Shown here piece after piece: positions 45,481 through 54,570 of a DNA stretch of 64,000 nt. The stretch is from an uncultured Bacteroidales bacterium (lineage in GTDB: Bacteria; Bacteroidota; Bacteroidia; Bacteroidales; Salinivirgaceae): positions 29,778 to 93,777 of the forward strand of contig CALJOM010000001.1 in NCBI GenBank assembly GCA_937981765.1. The letters run 5' to 3'. Below the pieces are notes generated by a model. That model was given only the letters and a program-made list of their open reading frames with translations, was not told where the DNA came from and did not search any database. Both the position numbers and the translations under genes were made by a program. Positions within the stretch are counted from its first letter, which is position 1. Each line of letters begins with the position of its first letter.

Positions 45481-47583
45481 TCATGAGATCATGCTCCATG
45501 ATAGGTTACCGTTTTTTGTGTTGTTTACAACCCGGAGTAGTTTGGTATTTTCGGGGTTTTCTAACAATGGGTCTTGTTCTAGTATTTTTTCTGCGGCTTG
45601 ACGTGCAATTTGCGATATTTTCTGGTCGGCACTGATGCTTGCTATTCTAAGGTTGAACGGAAGTCCGCTTTGCCTGGTTCCTTCAATATCGCCGGCACCT
45701 CGCATGGTTAGGTCTTTTTCTGCGATTAAGAAGCCATCGTTGGTTGATGCCATTACGAGAATTCTTTTACGGCTGTCGGAAGATAGTTCATACGGTGTTA
45801 GCAGTATGCAATAAGATTGTTCGTCCCCCCGGCCGACTCTTCCTCGTAGCTGGTGCAATTGCGACAAACCAAATCGATGGGCGCTTTCAATTACCATTAC
45901 CGTTGCGTTTGGAACATCAACTCCAACTTCAATTACGGTGGTGGATACCATTATCATGGCTTCCTTGCGGATAAATTTTTGCATGGACTCCTCTTTTTCT
46001 TTCGGACTCATCCGGCCATGGAGCATTACAGTCAGGTTTTTCCCAAAAGTGGAGGAAATACGTTCGTAGCCTTCCATGAGATTTTGGTAATCGAGCTTTT
46101 CCGATTCTTCAATCAATGGGAATACAAAATAAATCTGTTGCCCCAACGCAATTTGTTTCTTAATAAAGTCATTTAATTTGGTGCGGTCGTTTTCAAAGTA
46201 ATGAATGGTTTTAATTGGTTTACGGCCGGGAGGAAGTTCATCTATTACGGATAAATCAAGGTCTCCATAGAGGGTCATGGCCAATGTTCTTGGAATTGGA
46301 GTTGCTGTTACCACCAGCACATGGGGATATTGCTCGCTTTTCGTCCAGAGTTTTGCGCGTTGTGCTACTCCAAATCGGTGTTGTTCGTCGATGGCTACAA
46401 AACCAAGTTTTGCAAATTCTACAGTATCCTCAATCAATGCATGGGTTCCTATAAGAAGGTGTATTTTCCCTTTTCGTAGTTGTGAGTGAATTTCTTCTCT
46501 TTCTTTGCGTTTGGTGGATCCGGTGAGGAGTGCCACGTTGAATCCTAAGGGGCCAATAAGTTTGGTTATGCTTTTGTAATGCTGATTTGCCAAAATTTCG
46601 GTTGGTGCCATAATGGCCGATTGGTAGCCGTTGTCGGCAGTTAAGAGTACCGCTAAAAGAATCACAAGTGTTTTACCCGAGCCAACGTCGCCTTGCAAGA
46701 GTCGGTTCATTTGTTTACCGCTTTTAAGGTCGTTGAAAATTTCACGAACAACCCGTTTCTGTGCATTGGTTAGTTCAAACGGTAGGCGAGTTTTATAGAA
46801 TTGATTAAAGAAATATCCTACCTTGGGCATGGGAAAGCCCTTAATGTTCTTCTTTCGTAGCTGCTGCCTGTAAAGAAGGGTGAGGTGGATTATGAAAAAT
46901 TCGTCGAATTTAAGTCTGTATTCTGCTTTTTTCAGTAGGTTATGGTTGTTGGGAAAATGAATTTGCCGAATTGCTTCCTGAAACGATAACAATCCAAGGT
47001 CATTTCGAACACTCTCCGGAAGCATATCTTTAAGAAACGCCTCACCCATGGAAAGAGCCTGAAGCATTAATTCCTGGATGTGTTTTGATGTGATATTGTT
47101 TTTCCTGAATTTTTCCGGTAAGCTGTAGACAGGCGAAAAGGTAAAATTGTTTCTGGCATAATACTTCTCAAGCGGTTCAATTTCCGGATGGGCAAAGCTG
47201 ATTTGATTGTTGAACAGATTTGGTTTTCCGAAAAAAAGATATTCGGTGGTTGTATTAAGGTTTTTGGTTATCCAGGAATGTCCGGCAAACCAAATAACTT
47301 CGGTAGTTCCGGTGTTGTCGCTAACCGTTGCGGATAAGATTTTGCGGTTTCTGGCCTCGATGGTTTTAAATCCTGTTATTCTACCCTTAAATTGTATTAG
47401 TGCTTCGCCTGGTTGGATATCGCAAATATTAAAGATGCGGCTTCGGTCGTAGTGTTTGTAGGGGAAATACATTAACAGGTCGAAGACAGTGGTTATTCCC
47501 AGTTCTTCTTCGAATAGTTTGGCACGTTTTTCACCAACGCTTTTCAAAAATTTTATCGGGGTTTCTAACGGATTTTGTCTCAT
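45481..47583 (-). CDS. recG: ATP-dependent DNA helicase RecG
   Basis: This is a 700-residue branch-migration helicase for stalled forks and Holliday junctions. The N-terminal wedge domain with OB fold (about 60-160) is followed by helicase motifs: I GDVGSGKT, Ia APTEILANQH, II DEQH, III VTATPIPRT, V/VI STTVIEVGVDVPNA and QLRGRVGRG. A C-terminal TRG-like region follows. Length is normal. A TACCTTTG element at 47591-47598 would give an almost leaderless transcript, and it is divergent from an ABC transporter promoter only 20 nt away. Confidence 0.97.
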   Translation of the reverse strand: MRQNPLETPIKFLKSVGEKRAKLFEEELGITTVFDLLMYFPYKHYDRSRIFNICDIQPGEALIQFKGRITGFKTIEARNRKILSATVSDNTGTTEVIWFAGHSWITKNLNTTTEYLFFGKPNLFNNQISFAHPEIEPLEKYYARNNFTFSPVYSLPEKFRKNNITSKHIQELMLQALSMGEAFLKDMLPESVRNDLGLLSFQEAIRQIHFPNNHNLLKKAEYRLKFDEFFIIHLTLLYRQQLRKKNIKGFPMPKVGYFFNQFYKTRLPFELTNAQKRVVREIFNDLKSGKQMNRLLQGDVGSGKTLVILLAVLLTADNGYQSAIMAPTEILANQHYKSITKLIGPLGFNVALLTGSTKRKEREEIHSQLRKGKIHLLIGTHALIEDTVEFAKLGFVAIDEQHRFGVAQRAKLWTKSEQYPHVLVVTATPIPRTLAMTLYGDLDLSVIDELPPGRKPIKTIHYFENDRTKLNDFIKKQIALGQQIYFVFPLIEESEKLDYQNLMEGYERISSTFGKNLTVMLHGRMSPKEKEESMQKFIRKEAMIMVSTTVIEVGVDVPNATVMVIESAHRFGLSQLHQLRGRVGRGDEQSYCILLTPYELSSDSRKRILVMASTNDGFLIAEKDLTMRGAGDIEGTRQSGLPFNLRIASISADQKISQIARQAAEKILEQDPLLENPENTKLLRVVNNTKNGNLSWSMIS

Positions 47584-47590
47584 ACAATCA

Positions 47591-47598
47591 CAAAGGTA
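47591..47598 (-). promoter_or_regulatory. -7 element (TACCTTTG) of recG
   Basis: An exact TAnnTTTG match on the minus strand, 8 nt before the recG ATG, so the leader would be only a few bases. The -33 box is not clear. Confidence 0.4.
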
Positions 47599-47619
47599 AG
47601 CAAAAATCTCATTCTATTT

Positions 47620-47652
47620 TTTGGGGTTAAATGGCAGGTTTTTTAATCTTTG
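47620..47652 (+). promoter_or_regulatory. Promoter of the ABC exporter genes (TTTG-N21-AATCTTTG)
   Basis: TTTG at 47620-47623 and AATCTTTG at 47645-47652 show consensus spacing with one -7 mismatch. The predicted start near 47659 excludes the in-frame ATG at 47631 and leaves ATG 47673. Confidence 0.5.
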
Positions 47653-47672
47653 CACTCAGAAATTATTCGAAT

Positions 47673-48386
47673 ATGGAATCCGCATATCTGCGTTTGGTAA
47701 ATTTATCGCGCTATTTTTCTTCCGGTGGTTTGCTTACAATGGCGTTGAAAAACATTACTCTCGATATTCAGCGGGGAGAATTTGTGGCTGTTATGGGGCC
47801 ATCGGGTTGTGGCAAAACTACCCTGCTGAATATTTTGGGATTAATTGATGTGTCAACTTCAGGGCATTATTTTTTCTCCGGCACCGAAATCACAGGCCTA
47901 AAGGAGCGCGAGCGTGTTGCACTTCGGAGAGGTAATATTGGTTTCGTTTTTCAGAATTTTAATCTGATTGACGATTTGACAGTATATCAAAATATTGAAT
48001 TGCCACTGGTGTATTTAAAAATCGGTGCAGGGAAACGTCGACAGTTGGTTGAGGAGGCTATCGAGCGCCTTCAGATTACTATGCAGATGGATTATTTCCC
48101 GTGGCAGTTGTCGGGTGGGCAACAGCAGCAAGTGGCTATTGCGCGGGCTATTGTAGCCAAGCCAAAATTAATTCTTGCCGACGAACCAACCGGAAATCTC
48201 GACTCTATTAGCGGCACAAAAATCATGGAAATTCTTTCGGGGCTTAATCGTGAAGACACAACAATTGTAATGGTTACCCATTCTGAACGTGATGCAGATT
48301 ACGCCTCACGAATTATTCAACTTTTTGACGGTAGAATTATTCACGAAAGTGCGCAACGTTTCCTGACAAAATCTAAACAGCCATGA
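47673..48386 (+). CDS. ABC transporter ATP-binding protein (MacB/LolD-type)
   Basis: This is a 237-residue ATPase subunit with Walker [12 protein letters not shown]-loop [14 protein letters not shown], signature LSGGQQQQ, Walker [14 protein letters not shown] and the H-loop VTHSERDA. This class powers MacB/LolCDE-type mechanotransmission complexes in the inner membrane rather than substrate import. Its stop overlaps the start of the FtsX-type permease gene (ATGA at 48383-48386), so the two form one complex. The ATG at 47673 is chosen because the upstream ATG lies within the promoter. Confidence 0.93.
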   Translation: MESAYLRLVNLSRYFSSGGLLTMALKNITLDIQRGEFVAVMGPSGCGKTTLLNILGLIDVSTSGHYFFSGTEITGLKERERVALRRGNIGFVFQNFNLIDDLTVYQNIELPLVYLKIGAGKRRQLVEEAIERLQITMQMDYFPWQLSGGQQQQVAIARAIVAKPKLILADEPTGNLDSISGTKIMEILSGLNREDTTIVMVTHSERDADYASRIIQLFDGRIIHESAQRFLTKSKQP

Positions 48387-50791
48387 CCAAGGCTTCCCTT
48401 CAAACGTTTATTCGATTTTTATTCAGGAATCCCTTTTATTCAATCCTGAAGCTATTGGGATTGTCCATTGGGCTGGCGGTAATTATTATGGTTGGGATGT
48501 ATGTAATTCATGAAACCAGCTACGATAGGTTTCATTCGGATTACCAAAGAATTTACCGTGTGGTTCAAGTTTCAAATTTCAATGGCATTGTGGAAAATTC
48601 CTCCAGTGCGCCTTTTCCCTTAAAAAATCATCTCGAAAGGGAATTTCACGGGAAAATCGATGGGTGTTTTCGGATTTTTAACTATCAGAATGCTTCGCAG
48701 TTAGTATCTTCGAGCGATAAAACGGCATTCGAGAGCGGTTTATTCTATGTTGACCCTGATTTTTTTCAAATTTTCGGTATCGAGATTTTGCAGCAGAAAA
48801 AATCAAATTGCCTGAAAGACCCTTTTACTGCTATAATCACTCAATCGGCTGCTGAAAAATATTTCCCTGGAACAAATCCCATCGGTAAGAAATTAACCAT
48901 TAACGGCCGTTACGATGTACTTATCGAAGCCTTGGCTAAAGATCCCCCATCTCAAACTCACTTTAAATTTCAATTACTGGTTTCCATGGAAACGGTGCGG
49001 GAAAATTATGGTGGGCGTTTCCCCGATACTTGGGCATGGAATCCTTGCTGGACCTATGTCAAACTGAAAGAGAATGTTTCTAGGAAAGAATTTGAGTCTG
49101 AGTTGTTGGCCTTCTCTTACAGACTTTTCCCGGCTAAAAGAGATTACAGTTCATATTTTACGTTGCAACCAATAGCCGACATTCATCTTTTTTCACGACT
49201 CGATTATGAAATTGCACCCAATGGCAGTTGGTCAAACGTAATAACCTTGGCAGCGCTTGGGTTGTTTATTTTTATCTTATCTGTCATTAATTATATTGGA
49301 TTAAGCAGTGCCAAAAGTTTTGAGCGCTCGAAGGAGATTGCCGTGCGAAAAGTTACAGGAGCAACCGATTGGCAGATAGTTATCCAGTATATTCGTGAGG
49401 TGGCATTTTTTGCCTTCCTGGCTGTGTTGATTTCTTTATCTCTGGTTGAAATTTTTATGCCCTATTTCAGAGCATTAGCCGGCGTTTCGTTCACTTATGG
49501 ATCAATTACCTCATTATCAAGCCTAGTGTTGATTATCGCCGTTTTGGTAATTGTAACTATTCTGGTAGGAATTTATCCTGCATTTTTGTTGTTAAAAATC
49601 GATATGCTTGAAATTATAAAAGGGAAACTTCCGGCAGAAAAAACTCAGAGCCGGATTCGAAAGTCGTTGGTTATGATTCAGGTTGCGTTGGCTATTGGTT
49701 TGTTGGTTGTTAATCAAGTGGTTAAAAGGCAATACAACTTACTTACTACACACAATCTCGGATTTCGTTCGAAAGATATTCTCATAATTCCAACCCGATT
49801 GCCCGAGGTTCGGGAAAATTATGATCGATTAATCGCAAAAATCAGATCCTTGCCAAAGGTGACCCACATTACCGGTATGGACTATAAAATCGGGATTAAC
49901 CACAACTTTTACCTTTTCAATACAGACAGTGACCGCAAAAACGATTGGCAGTACTTCCCGGCGCTTTTAGTCCAGGATAATTTTGTAGAAACCTTTGATA
50001 TTGAGATTATTGCCGGGCGTAGCTACAATTCGGCTTTTCCCGGGGAAGGTAATCGTTCCATTCTGATAAGCGAAACCATGTGTAACCATTTGGGAATTAC
50101 TCCGCAAGAGGCATTGGGACACCCTTTCATATCGTGGAGAGGTGAGGAGCGGGTTGTGGGGGTATTCCGGAATTTCTCGGCAAAATCGTTGCACTTCCGT
50201 CAGGAACCTTTTGTGCTCGATATGAAAACCTCGGAATACGATAAAGTGTTAACCAGCCACTATACAGCCATTCGTGTTAAAGAGGGGGCTATGTCAGAAG
50301 TAATCCCAACCATTGAAACCATTTGGAAGGAGATTTTTCCAGCCAAGCCCTTTCAATATTCACTGCTCGAAGACGAAATCCAAAATCATTATCGAATCGA
50401 AAAAATGCTTCTCTTGGTTGCTTCGGTGTTGACAATCATAGCCGTTTTAATGGCAATGGTGGGTTTGTGGGGGCTTGGGGTGTATTATTCTTCACGCCGG
50501 AAAAAAGAATTTGCTGTCCGCTTAATTCATGGAGCAATGTTTGGAGATATTCTTAAACTTTTGTTTCGCGATTATCTTCCTTCTTTAGTATTAGCTACTC
50601 TGGCAGCTTTGATTATAAGTTGTATAGTCTCTGCCACATGGTTAAGTGTTTTTGCTGTTTTGGGAACAACTTTGGTTGTATCGTTTTTCTATACTTTTGC
50701 TATGGCAGCAGTTGTTTTTTCGGCAGTGATAATTCTGTACGCTTACCGGATTTCTCAACTTCAGCCTGCAATAATTTTAAAGAGCGATTGA
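48383..50791 (+). CDS. FtsX/MacB-type ABC permease with large periplasmic domains
   Basis: This is an 802-residue permease of the duplicated eight-helix type common in Bacteroidota. An N-terminal helix (about 17-38) is followed by a MacB-like periplasmic core (about 45-270). Three helices (about 285-305, 335-355, 375-400) form the first FtsX domain. A further helix (about 425-445) precedes a second periplasmic domain (450-670), and three final helices lie near 680-795. The SFERSKEIAVRKVTGA segment is the conserved coupling-helix region. It probably exports a peptide, lipid-linked molecule or antibiotic with the adjacent ATPase; the substrate is unknown, and no periplasmic adaptor gene is adjacent. 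Confidence 0.9.
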   Translation: MTKASLQTFIRFLFRNPFYSILKLLGLSIGLAVIIMVGMYVIHETSYDRFHSDYQRIYRVVQVSNFNGIVENSSSAPFPLKNHLEREFHGKIDGCFRIFNYQNASQLVSSSDKTAFESGLFYVDPDFFQIFGIEILQQKKSNCLKDPFTAIITQSAAEKYFPGTNPIGKKLTINGRYDVLIEALAKDPPSQTHFKFQLLVSMETVRENYGGRFPDTWAWNPCWTYVKLKENVSRKEFESELLAFSYRLFPAKRDYSSYFTLQPIADIHLFSRLDYEIAPNGSWSNVITLAALGLFIFILSVINYIGLSSAKSFERSKEIAVRKVTGATDWQIVIQYIREVAFFAFLAVLISLSLVEIFMPYFRALAGVSFTYGSITSLSSLVLIIAVLVIVTILVGIYPAFLLLKIDMLEIIKGKLPAEKTQSRIRKSLVMIQVALAIGLLVVNQVVKRQYNLLTTHNLGFRSKDILIIPTRLPEVRENYDRLIAKIRSLPKVTHITGMDYKIGINHNFYLFNTDSDRKNDWQYFPALLVQDNFVETFDIEIIAGRSYNSAFPGEGNRSILISETMCNHLGITPQEALGHPFISWRGEERVVGVFRNFSAKSLHFRQEPFVLDMKTSEYDKVLTSHYTAIRVKEGAMSEVIPTIETIWKEIFPAKPFQYSLLEDEIQNHYRIEKMLLLVASVLTIIAVLMAMVGLWGLGVYYSSRRKKEFAVRLIHGAMFGDILKLLFRDYLPSLVLATLAALIISCIVSATWLSVFAVLGTTLVVSFFYTFAMAAVVFSAVIILYAYRISQLQPAIILKSD

Positions 50792-50816
50792 AGATTTCAC
50801 GTATTTGTTAATTTTG
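50787..50816 (+). promoter_or_regulatory. Candidate promoter of the TlpA-like gene (ATTG-N18-TAATTTTG)
   Basis: TAATTTTG at 50809-50816 is an exact -7 match. ATTG at 50787-50790 is slightly closer than usual. The leader would be about 40 nt. Confidence 0.4.
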
Positions 50817-50863
50817 CCACATCAGAATTGAAACGTTTCTTACACTAGTAAATCTACCCAATT

Positions 50864-51382
50864 ATGAAACAGTGTATTGTGCTTCTTTTTTTGCTAATGC
50901 TCGTTCAGCTCAACGCACAACCGTATGAGCATAGTTATTTGGTTAAGGTTGGCGATATGGCTCCCGATTTTCAGATTACAGAGCTCAACGGCAAAACCTA
51001 TCGGCTTAGCGACCTGCGTGGAAGTGTTGTTATGCTGCAATTCACCGCGAGTTGGTGTCCGGTTTGTTTAAAGAAAAAACCATATATCGAAAATGAAATA
51101 TGGTTGCCCGGAAAATCCAAAGGGCTGAAAGTAATAGGGATTTGTTACGACGAATCGAAAGAAAAAGTAAAAGAGTTTACGAAGATGGCTAAAGTAACCT
51201 ACCCATTGGTCCCTGATATGGGTGGCGACATTTTCGGTCTGTATGCAGTTAAAGGTTCGGGGGTTACACGAGATGTAGTAATCGATAGGAATGGAAAAAT
51301 TATTGCACTAACCCGCTTGTTTAACATCGAGGAGTTTAATGCAATGAAGGAAATAATTTTTAAGGAATTGGATAGGAAGTAG
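50864..51382 (+). CDS. TlpA/AhpC-type thiol-disulfide oxidoreductase
   Basis: This 172-residue exported thioredoxin-fold protein has a signal peptide (1-18), a redoxin opening GDMAPDFQITELNGK, and the active-site WCPVC (about 63-67) in FTASWCPVCLKKKP. A conserved cis-Pro region lies near SGVTRDVVIDRNG. Such proteins reduce disulfides in the periplasm, for example in cytochrome c maturation or peroxide defence; the partner is unknown. It probably has its own promoter and is not part of the ABC operon. Confidence 0.88.
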   Translation: MKQCIVLLFLLMLVQLNAQPYEHSYLVKVGDMAPDFQITELNGKTYRLSDLRGSVVMLQFTASWCPVCLKKKPYIENEIWLPGKSKGLKVIGICYDESKEKVKEFTKMAKVTYPLVPDMGGDIFGLYAVKGSGVTRDVVIDRNGKIIALTRLFNIEEFNAMKEIIFKELDRK

Positions 51383-51545
51383 GCTCTATGTATGACAAAA
51401 CACTAACAAAACTTTCTTTCTCACTGCCAAAAAAATGCTTTTGCCATGGGAATTATTGTCTACATGGCTTCTTATTTTACGGTTAAATTATTTCTTCGTT
51501 CTGAGTAATAGCCTTGCAGTTAAACAGAAGGTTACAGACTGAATA

Positions 51546-52226
51546 TCAGACTTTCCTAAAGATGGCCATAACCGAGCAGATTTCTCCTTCTTTGTAAATA
51601 TATTCTTCGGTAACCAATTCAAATCCGTTACGGGTGTACATTTCAATGTATTTTTGCTTATTACGGTAAATAGCCCGGTATTTTAGATTGGGTTTGCCGA
51701 TTTTTGGTTCACCTTCCGAAATAGTGTCTTTAATGACAATATAGGATTTGGGTTTTACGGCATTCCCGATTTTCTTAATGAAGTTTTCACAAACCGAATC
51801 GTCGAAAATGCAGGTAAACAATCCTAAAACCATTATTGAATCGTAAACTTTCTCAAATTCAAAGGTTTCAGCCTCAGAAACTTGAAAATTGATATTCGTG
51901 ATATTTCGTTTTTCGGCCTCTTGTTTAGCCTTTTCAATCATCGACGGACTGATATCGTAAGCATCAATATGTTTTACATATGGGCTCACCATAAACGACC
52001 AGTCGCCGCAGGCACAGGCATAATCGCATATAACCTGATTTTTATCCAGTATCGGAATATAATGGGTTAACAAAAATTGCTTCTGATTATTGAATCGTTC
52101 AACGGATACCTTTGATATTTGCCAATTTTTGTGATTTTTCCAAAATGAACGCGATATCTCGTTATCGGCTTTGAAAAGGTTGGTGAATTTGAAATTGAGA
52201 ATATACAGCAAAAACTTTTTTATCAT
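51546..52226 (-). CDS. Class I SAM-dependent methyltransferase
   Basis: This 226-residue cytosolic methyltransferase has a Rossmann-type SAM site: motif I VICDYACACGDWSF (the GxGxG is replaced by ACACG), motif II IDAYDISPSMIEKA, and post-motifs VYDSIMVLGLFTCIF and KPKSYIVIKD. The closest broad resemblance is to small-molecule or lipid methyltransferases (UbiE/BchM-like), but no substrate-defining motif is seen. The N-terminal 40 residues are basic and amphipathic, perhaps for membrane contact. The sequence looks more AT-rich than its neighbours, which might hint at transfer. It lies 146 nt downstream of the rhodanese gene. Confidence 0.78.
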   Translation of the reverse strand: MIKKFLLYILNFKFTNLFKADNEISRSFWKNHKNWQISKVSVERFNNQKQFLLTHYIPILDKNQVICDYACACGDWSFMVSPYVKHIDAYDISPSMIEKAKQEAEKRNITNINFQVSEAETFEFEKVYDSIMVLGLFTCIFDDSVCENFIKKIGNAVKPKSYIVIKDTISEGEPKIGKPNLKYRAIYRNKQKYIEMYTRNGFELVTEEYIYKEGEICSVMAIFRKV

Positions 52227-52372
52227 GGTGAATAGTTTTTGTTAATTTTGATTTTACTCGCCAAGTGGATTCAAAAACGAAGGCTCTGAATACCTGCTCG
52301 ATTGATTATTGAAAACGAGTAGAGAAAAAACTCAAAAACGTCTCTTATAAACAGGAGTGAATTGGGTTTGGT

Positions 52373-52807
52373 TTATAAACAATCGTTGGAACAATCCGAA
52401 CTTTTGCAGCCACAACCACATCCGCCAGTGGGACGATACCCCAATTTCTTCCGGTAGGGCAGATTTGCCTGAATCCACGAAACGATTCCGCCATCGAGGT
52501 TGGCAATCGATGGATAACCCGCTCGATTTAGCAGGTTGGCTATTTTTGTACTGCGCACTCCTTCGTTGCAGATTAAAATAATATTCTGGTTTTTAGGTAT
52601 ATAGTTCATTCTGTCGAGGATAACCGACATGGGATGATAAAAAACATTTTCCATAGGAATTTCATCGCGTTTGGTTTCGTCGGCTTCCCGAACATCAATA
52701 AGTATTGCCTTTTGTTCTTCCAGCAAGGCAAATGCTTTTTCCGGAGTTATGTGTTTTACTCCTTCAATGTGAAAGGTTTGGATGGTTGGATAGGGTGTTG
52801 TTTCCAT
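52373..52807 (-). CDS. Rhodanese-like sulfurtransferase with Cys-rich C-terminal tail
   Basis: This 144-residue protein consists of one rhodanese domain (about 18-120) with active-site Cys80 in LICNEGVRSTKIA, the six-residue loop that holds a persulfide. After the domain comes a tail with Cys130, Cys132, Cys134, Cys139 and Cys143 in about 14 residues, interleaved with Gly and Ser. It could bind metal or carry extra persulfides, but neither is proven. The start codon is 33 nt downstream of the OlsF-type gene, so it is probably the third gene of ftsE-olsF-rhodanese. Sulfur donor and acceptor are unknown. Confidence 0.85.
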   Translation of the reverse strand: METTPYPTIQTFHIEGVKHITPEKAFALLEEQKAILIDVREADETKRDEIPMENVFYHPMSVILDRMNYIPKNQNIILICNEGVRSTKIANLLNRAGYPSIANLDGGIVSWIQANLPYRKKLGYRPTGGCGCGCKSSDCSNDCL

Positions 52808-52839
52808 AATTTGTATTTTTTCAGCGGTGAAGAAAATTG

Positions 52840-54558
52840 TTAACTACCCTTGTTGAAACGTTCCAGAATTGTGTTGTCGTCGATTTCTTTGGAAAGCGAT
52901 TCAATGGTGCTGTAGGGAACGTCAAACAAATCTAGAATTATCAGGCCATCCAAAGCATCGTTGAATTTCGGGTCGATATTGAATTCAATGATACGGGCGT
53001 TTTGTTTTAGGTACTTTTTCAACAAAACGGGCATTTTAAAATTATCTGGCTCTATTTCACTGATTAGTTTGTCGATTTTATTCATGTCGTTTTTGGACTT
53101 TTCTACAATAATATCGGTATCGAATTTCATGTTTGGTTTAAATGGGGTTCGAGGCTTAACATATTTTGCCAGGTCATGGTCGAAATGGTATTCTTTAATA
53201 AATCGTATAATTAACTCTTTGCTAAATTTGGAATACTGGTTGCTGATGCTTACCGGGCCAATCAAATAACGATATTCGGGGTTTTTTAACAGGAAATAAA
53301 GTATCCCCTTCCAGAGAAGGAACAGGGAGAACGGTTTTTTCTGGTATTCTTGTACAATAAATGACCGTCCTAATTCTAGGCTTTGTTCGAGAATAGGTAG
53401 CATTTGTTCGGAAATCCTGAAAAGCGAACTGATATAAAATCCATCAATACCGTATAGGTTTACGATATCTTTTCCGCGACCAACACGATATGCGCCAACG
53501 ATTTTCGATTCTTTTTCGTCCCAAATAAATAAATGGTAATAATATAGGTCGTATTCATCTAAATCTATGCTGAGGTTAGTTCCCTCACCAACGGCTCGGA
53601 AGGTAACTTCGCGAAGTCGGCCTATTTCTTTTAATATATTCGGAATAACACTGCTGGGAGAGCAAAATACGGTCATTTCTCCGCTTTCGAAGAGCTTATA
53701 ATGTTTGCGCAGGTTTTCCACCTCCTTTATAAGCTGTTCGGCAGAAATTGGGTCCACAATGGGTTGTGGCTCTTTTTCCAGCTTGAGACGGGGGATATAG
53801 AATTTCTTGATATCGATGTTATTATCCAAAGCATAAACTCTCGACCGCAAATAGCGACCGAGTTTTTCTATGTTGTGCGATAGTTCTTCAATTTCTGTGG
53901 GAGAAATCACGCCTCCAATTCGCACCTTAATGTCGCGATTACGTTTGGCAATTAAATCGGCGGCACTACCTATGGCTGGGTGGATGGCTCCCAAAATGTG
54001 GAATAGGTTTCCGTTGTTTCCTCCTATGTGGATTGGGATAACCGGTAATTTTACGTTTTGAATAAATTTAATGTATTGTGTTTTCCATCGACGGTCGATG
54101 ATGTTTCTTGCGTCGATACTGTAGGTGCTAACTTCACCGGCGGGGAAAATTATCAGGGGGTGCCCTGAGCCTAGATGCTCCATGGCTTTTCGAAGTTGAC
54201 CAAGTCCAGCTCCAAAGGGGCCAAGAGTTTTGGATGTATCGAAATGAATGGTCTGTTCTTTTAAAATATCGATTCGGTTGATTAATTCGGTTCCAAGAAT
54301 TTTTATATCGGGTCGGATGGAATTCAACGCTTTAAAAAGAATAAGCCCGTCAACTCCCCCGAACGGGTGATTGCTTATAACTATAAAACTTCCCTCAGCG
54401 GGAATTTGTTTTAATTCCGATTCGTTGAATTTGATGTTTAGCCCAATTTCCTCAATAAATTTGCTTAAGGCTTCTATGTCGATTTTTTCCTGAGCTTTTT
54501 CGGCTGGATGAATATCGATAATGAACTTAATCAGTTTTTTGAGTGTTTTATTTGCCAT
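52840..54558 (-). CDS. olsF: OlsF-type bifunctional acyltransferase (PlsC-like plus GNAT domains)
   Basis: This is a 572-residue two-domain protein. The N-terminal half (about 1-255) is a PlsC-like O-acyltransferase with SNHPFGGVD (His64, Asp70) and IIFPAGE. The C-terminal half (about 280-500) is a hemolysin/OlsB-type GNAT domain (GEMTVFCSPSS, VGAYRVGRG, YISSLFRI). OlsF fusions in Serratia and Flavobacterium make the amino-acid lipid ornithine lipid; Bacteroides makes glycine lipid with separate GlsA/GlsB. A phosphate-free amino-acid lipid is the likely product, but the headgroup cannot be read here. It begins 12 nt after ftsE and precedes the rhodanese gene. Confidence 0.78.
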   Translation of the reverse strand: MANKTLKKLIKFIIDIHPAEKAQEKIDIEALSKFIEEIGLNIKFNESELKQIPAEGSFIVISNHPFGGVDGLILFKALNSIRPDIKILGTELINRIDILKEQTIHFDTSKTLGPFGAGLGQLRKAMEHLGSGHPLIIFPAGEVSTYSIDARNIIDRRWKTQYIKFIQNVKLPVIPIHIGGNNGNLFHILGAIHPAIGSAADLIAKRNRDIKVRIGGVISPTEIEELSHNIEKLGRYLRSRVYALDNNIDIKKFYIPRLKLEKEPQPIVDPISAEQLIKEVENLRKHYKLFESGEMTVFCSPSSVIPNILKEIGRLREVTFRAVGEGTNLSIDLDEYDLYYYHLFIWDEKESKIVGAYRVGRGKDIVNLYGIDGFYISSLFRISEQMLPILEQSLELGRSFIVQEYQKKPFSLFLLWKGILYFLLKNPEYRYLIGPVSISNQYSKFSKELIIRFIKEYHFDHDLAKYVKPRTPFKPNMKFDTDIIVEKSKNDMNKIDKLISEIEPDNFKMPVLLKKYLKQNARIIEFNIDPKFNDALDGLIILDLFDVPYSTIESLSKEIDDNTILERFNKGS

Positions 54559-54570
54559 TGGTAGATGCTT

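Noticed and set aside
48383-50791. The FtsX-type permease as the missing ftsX partner of FtsE
   Set aside because: It is an 802-residue duplicated MacB-like permease overlapping its own ATPase gene, not the four-helix FtsX of the division system.
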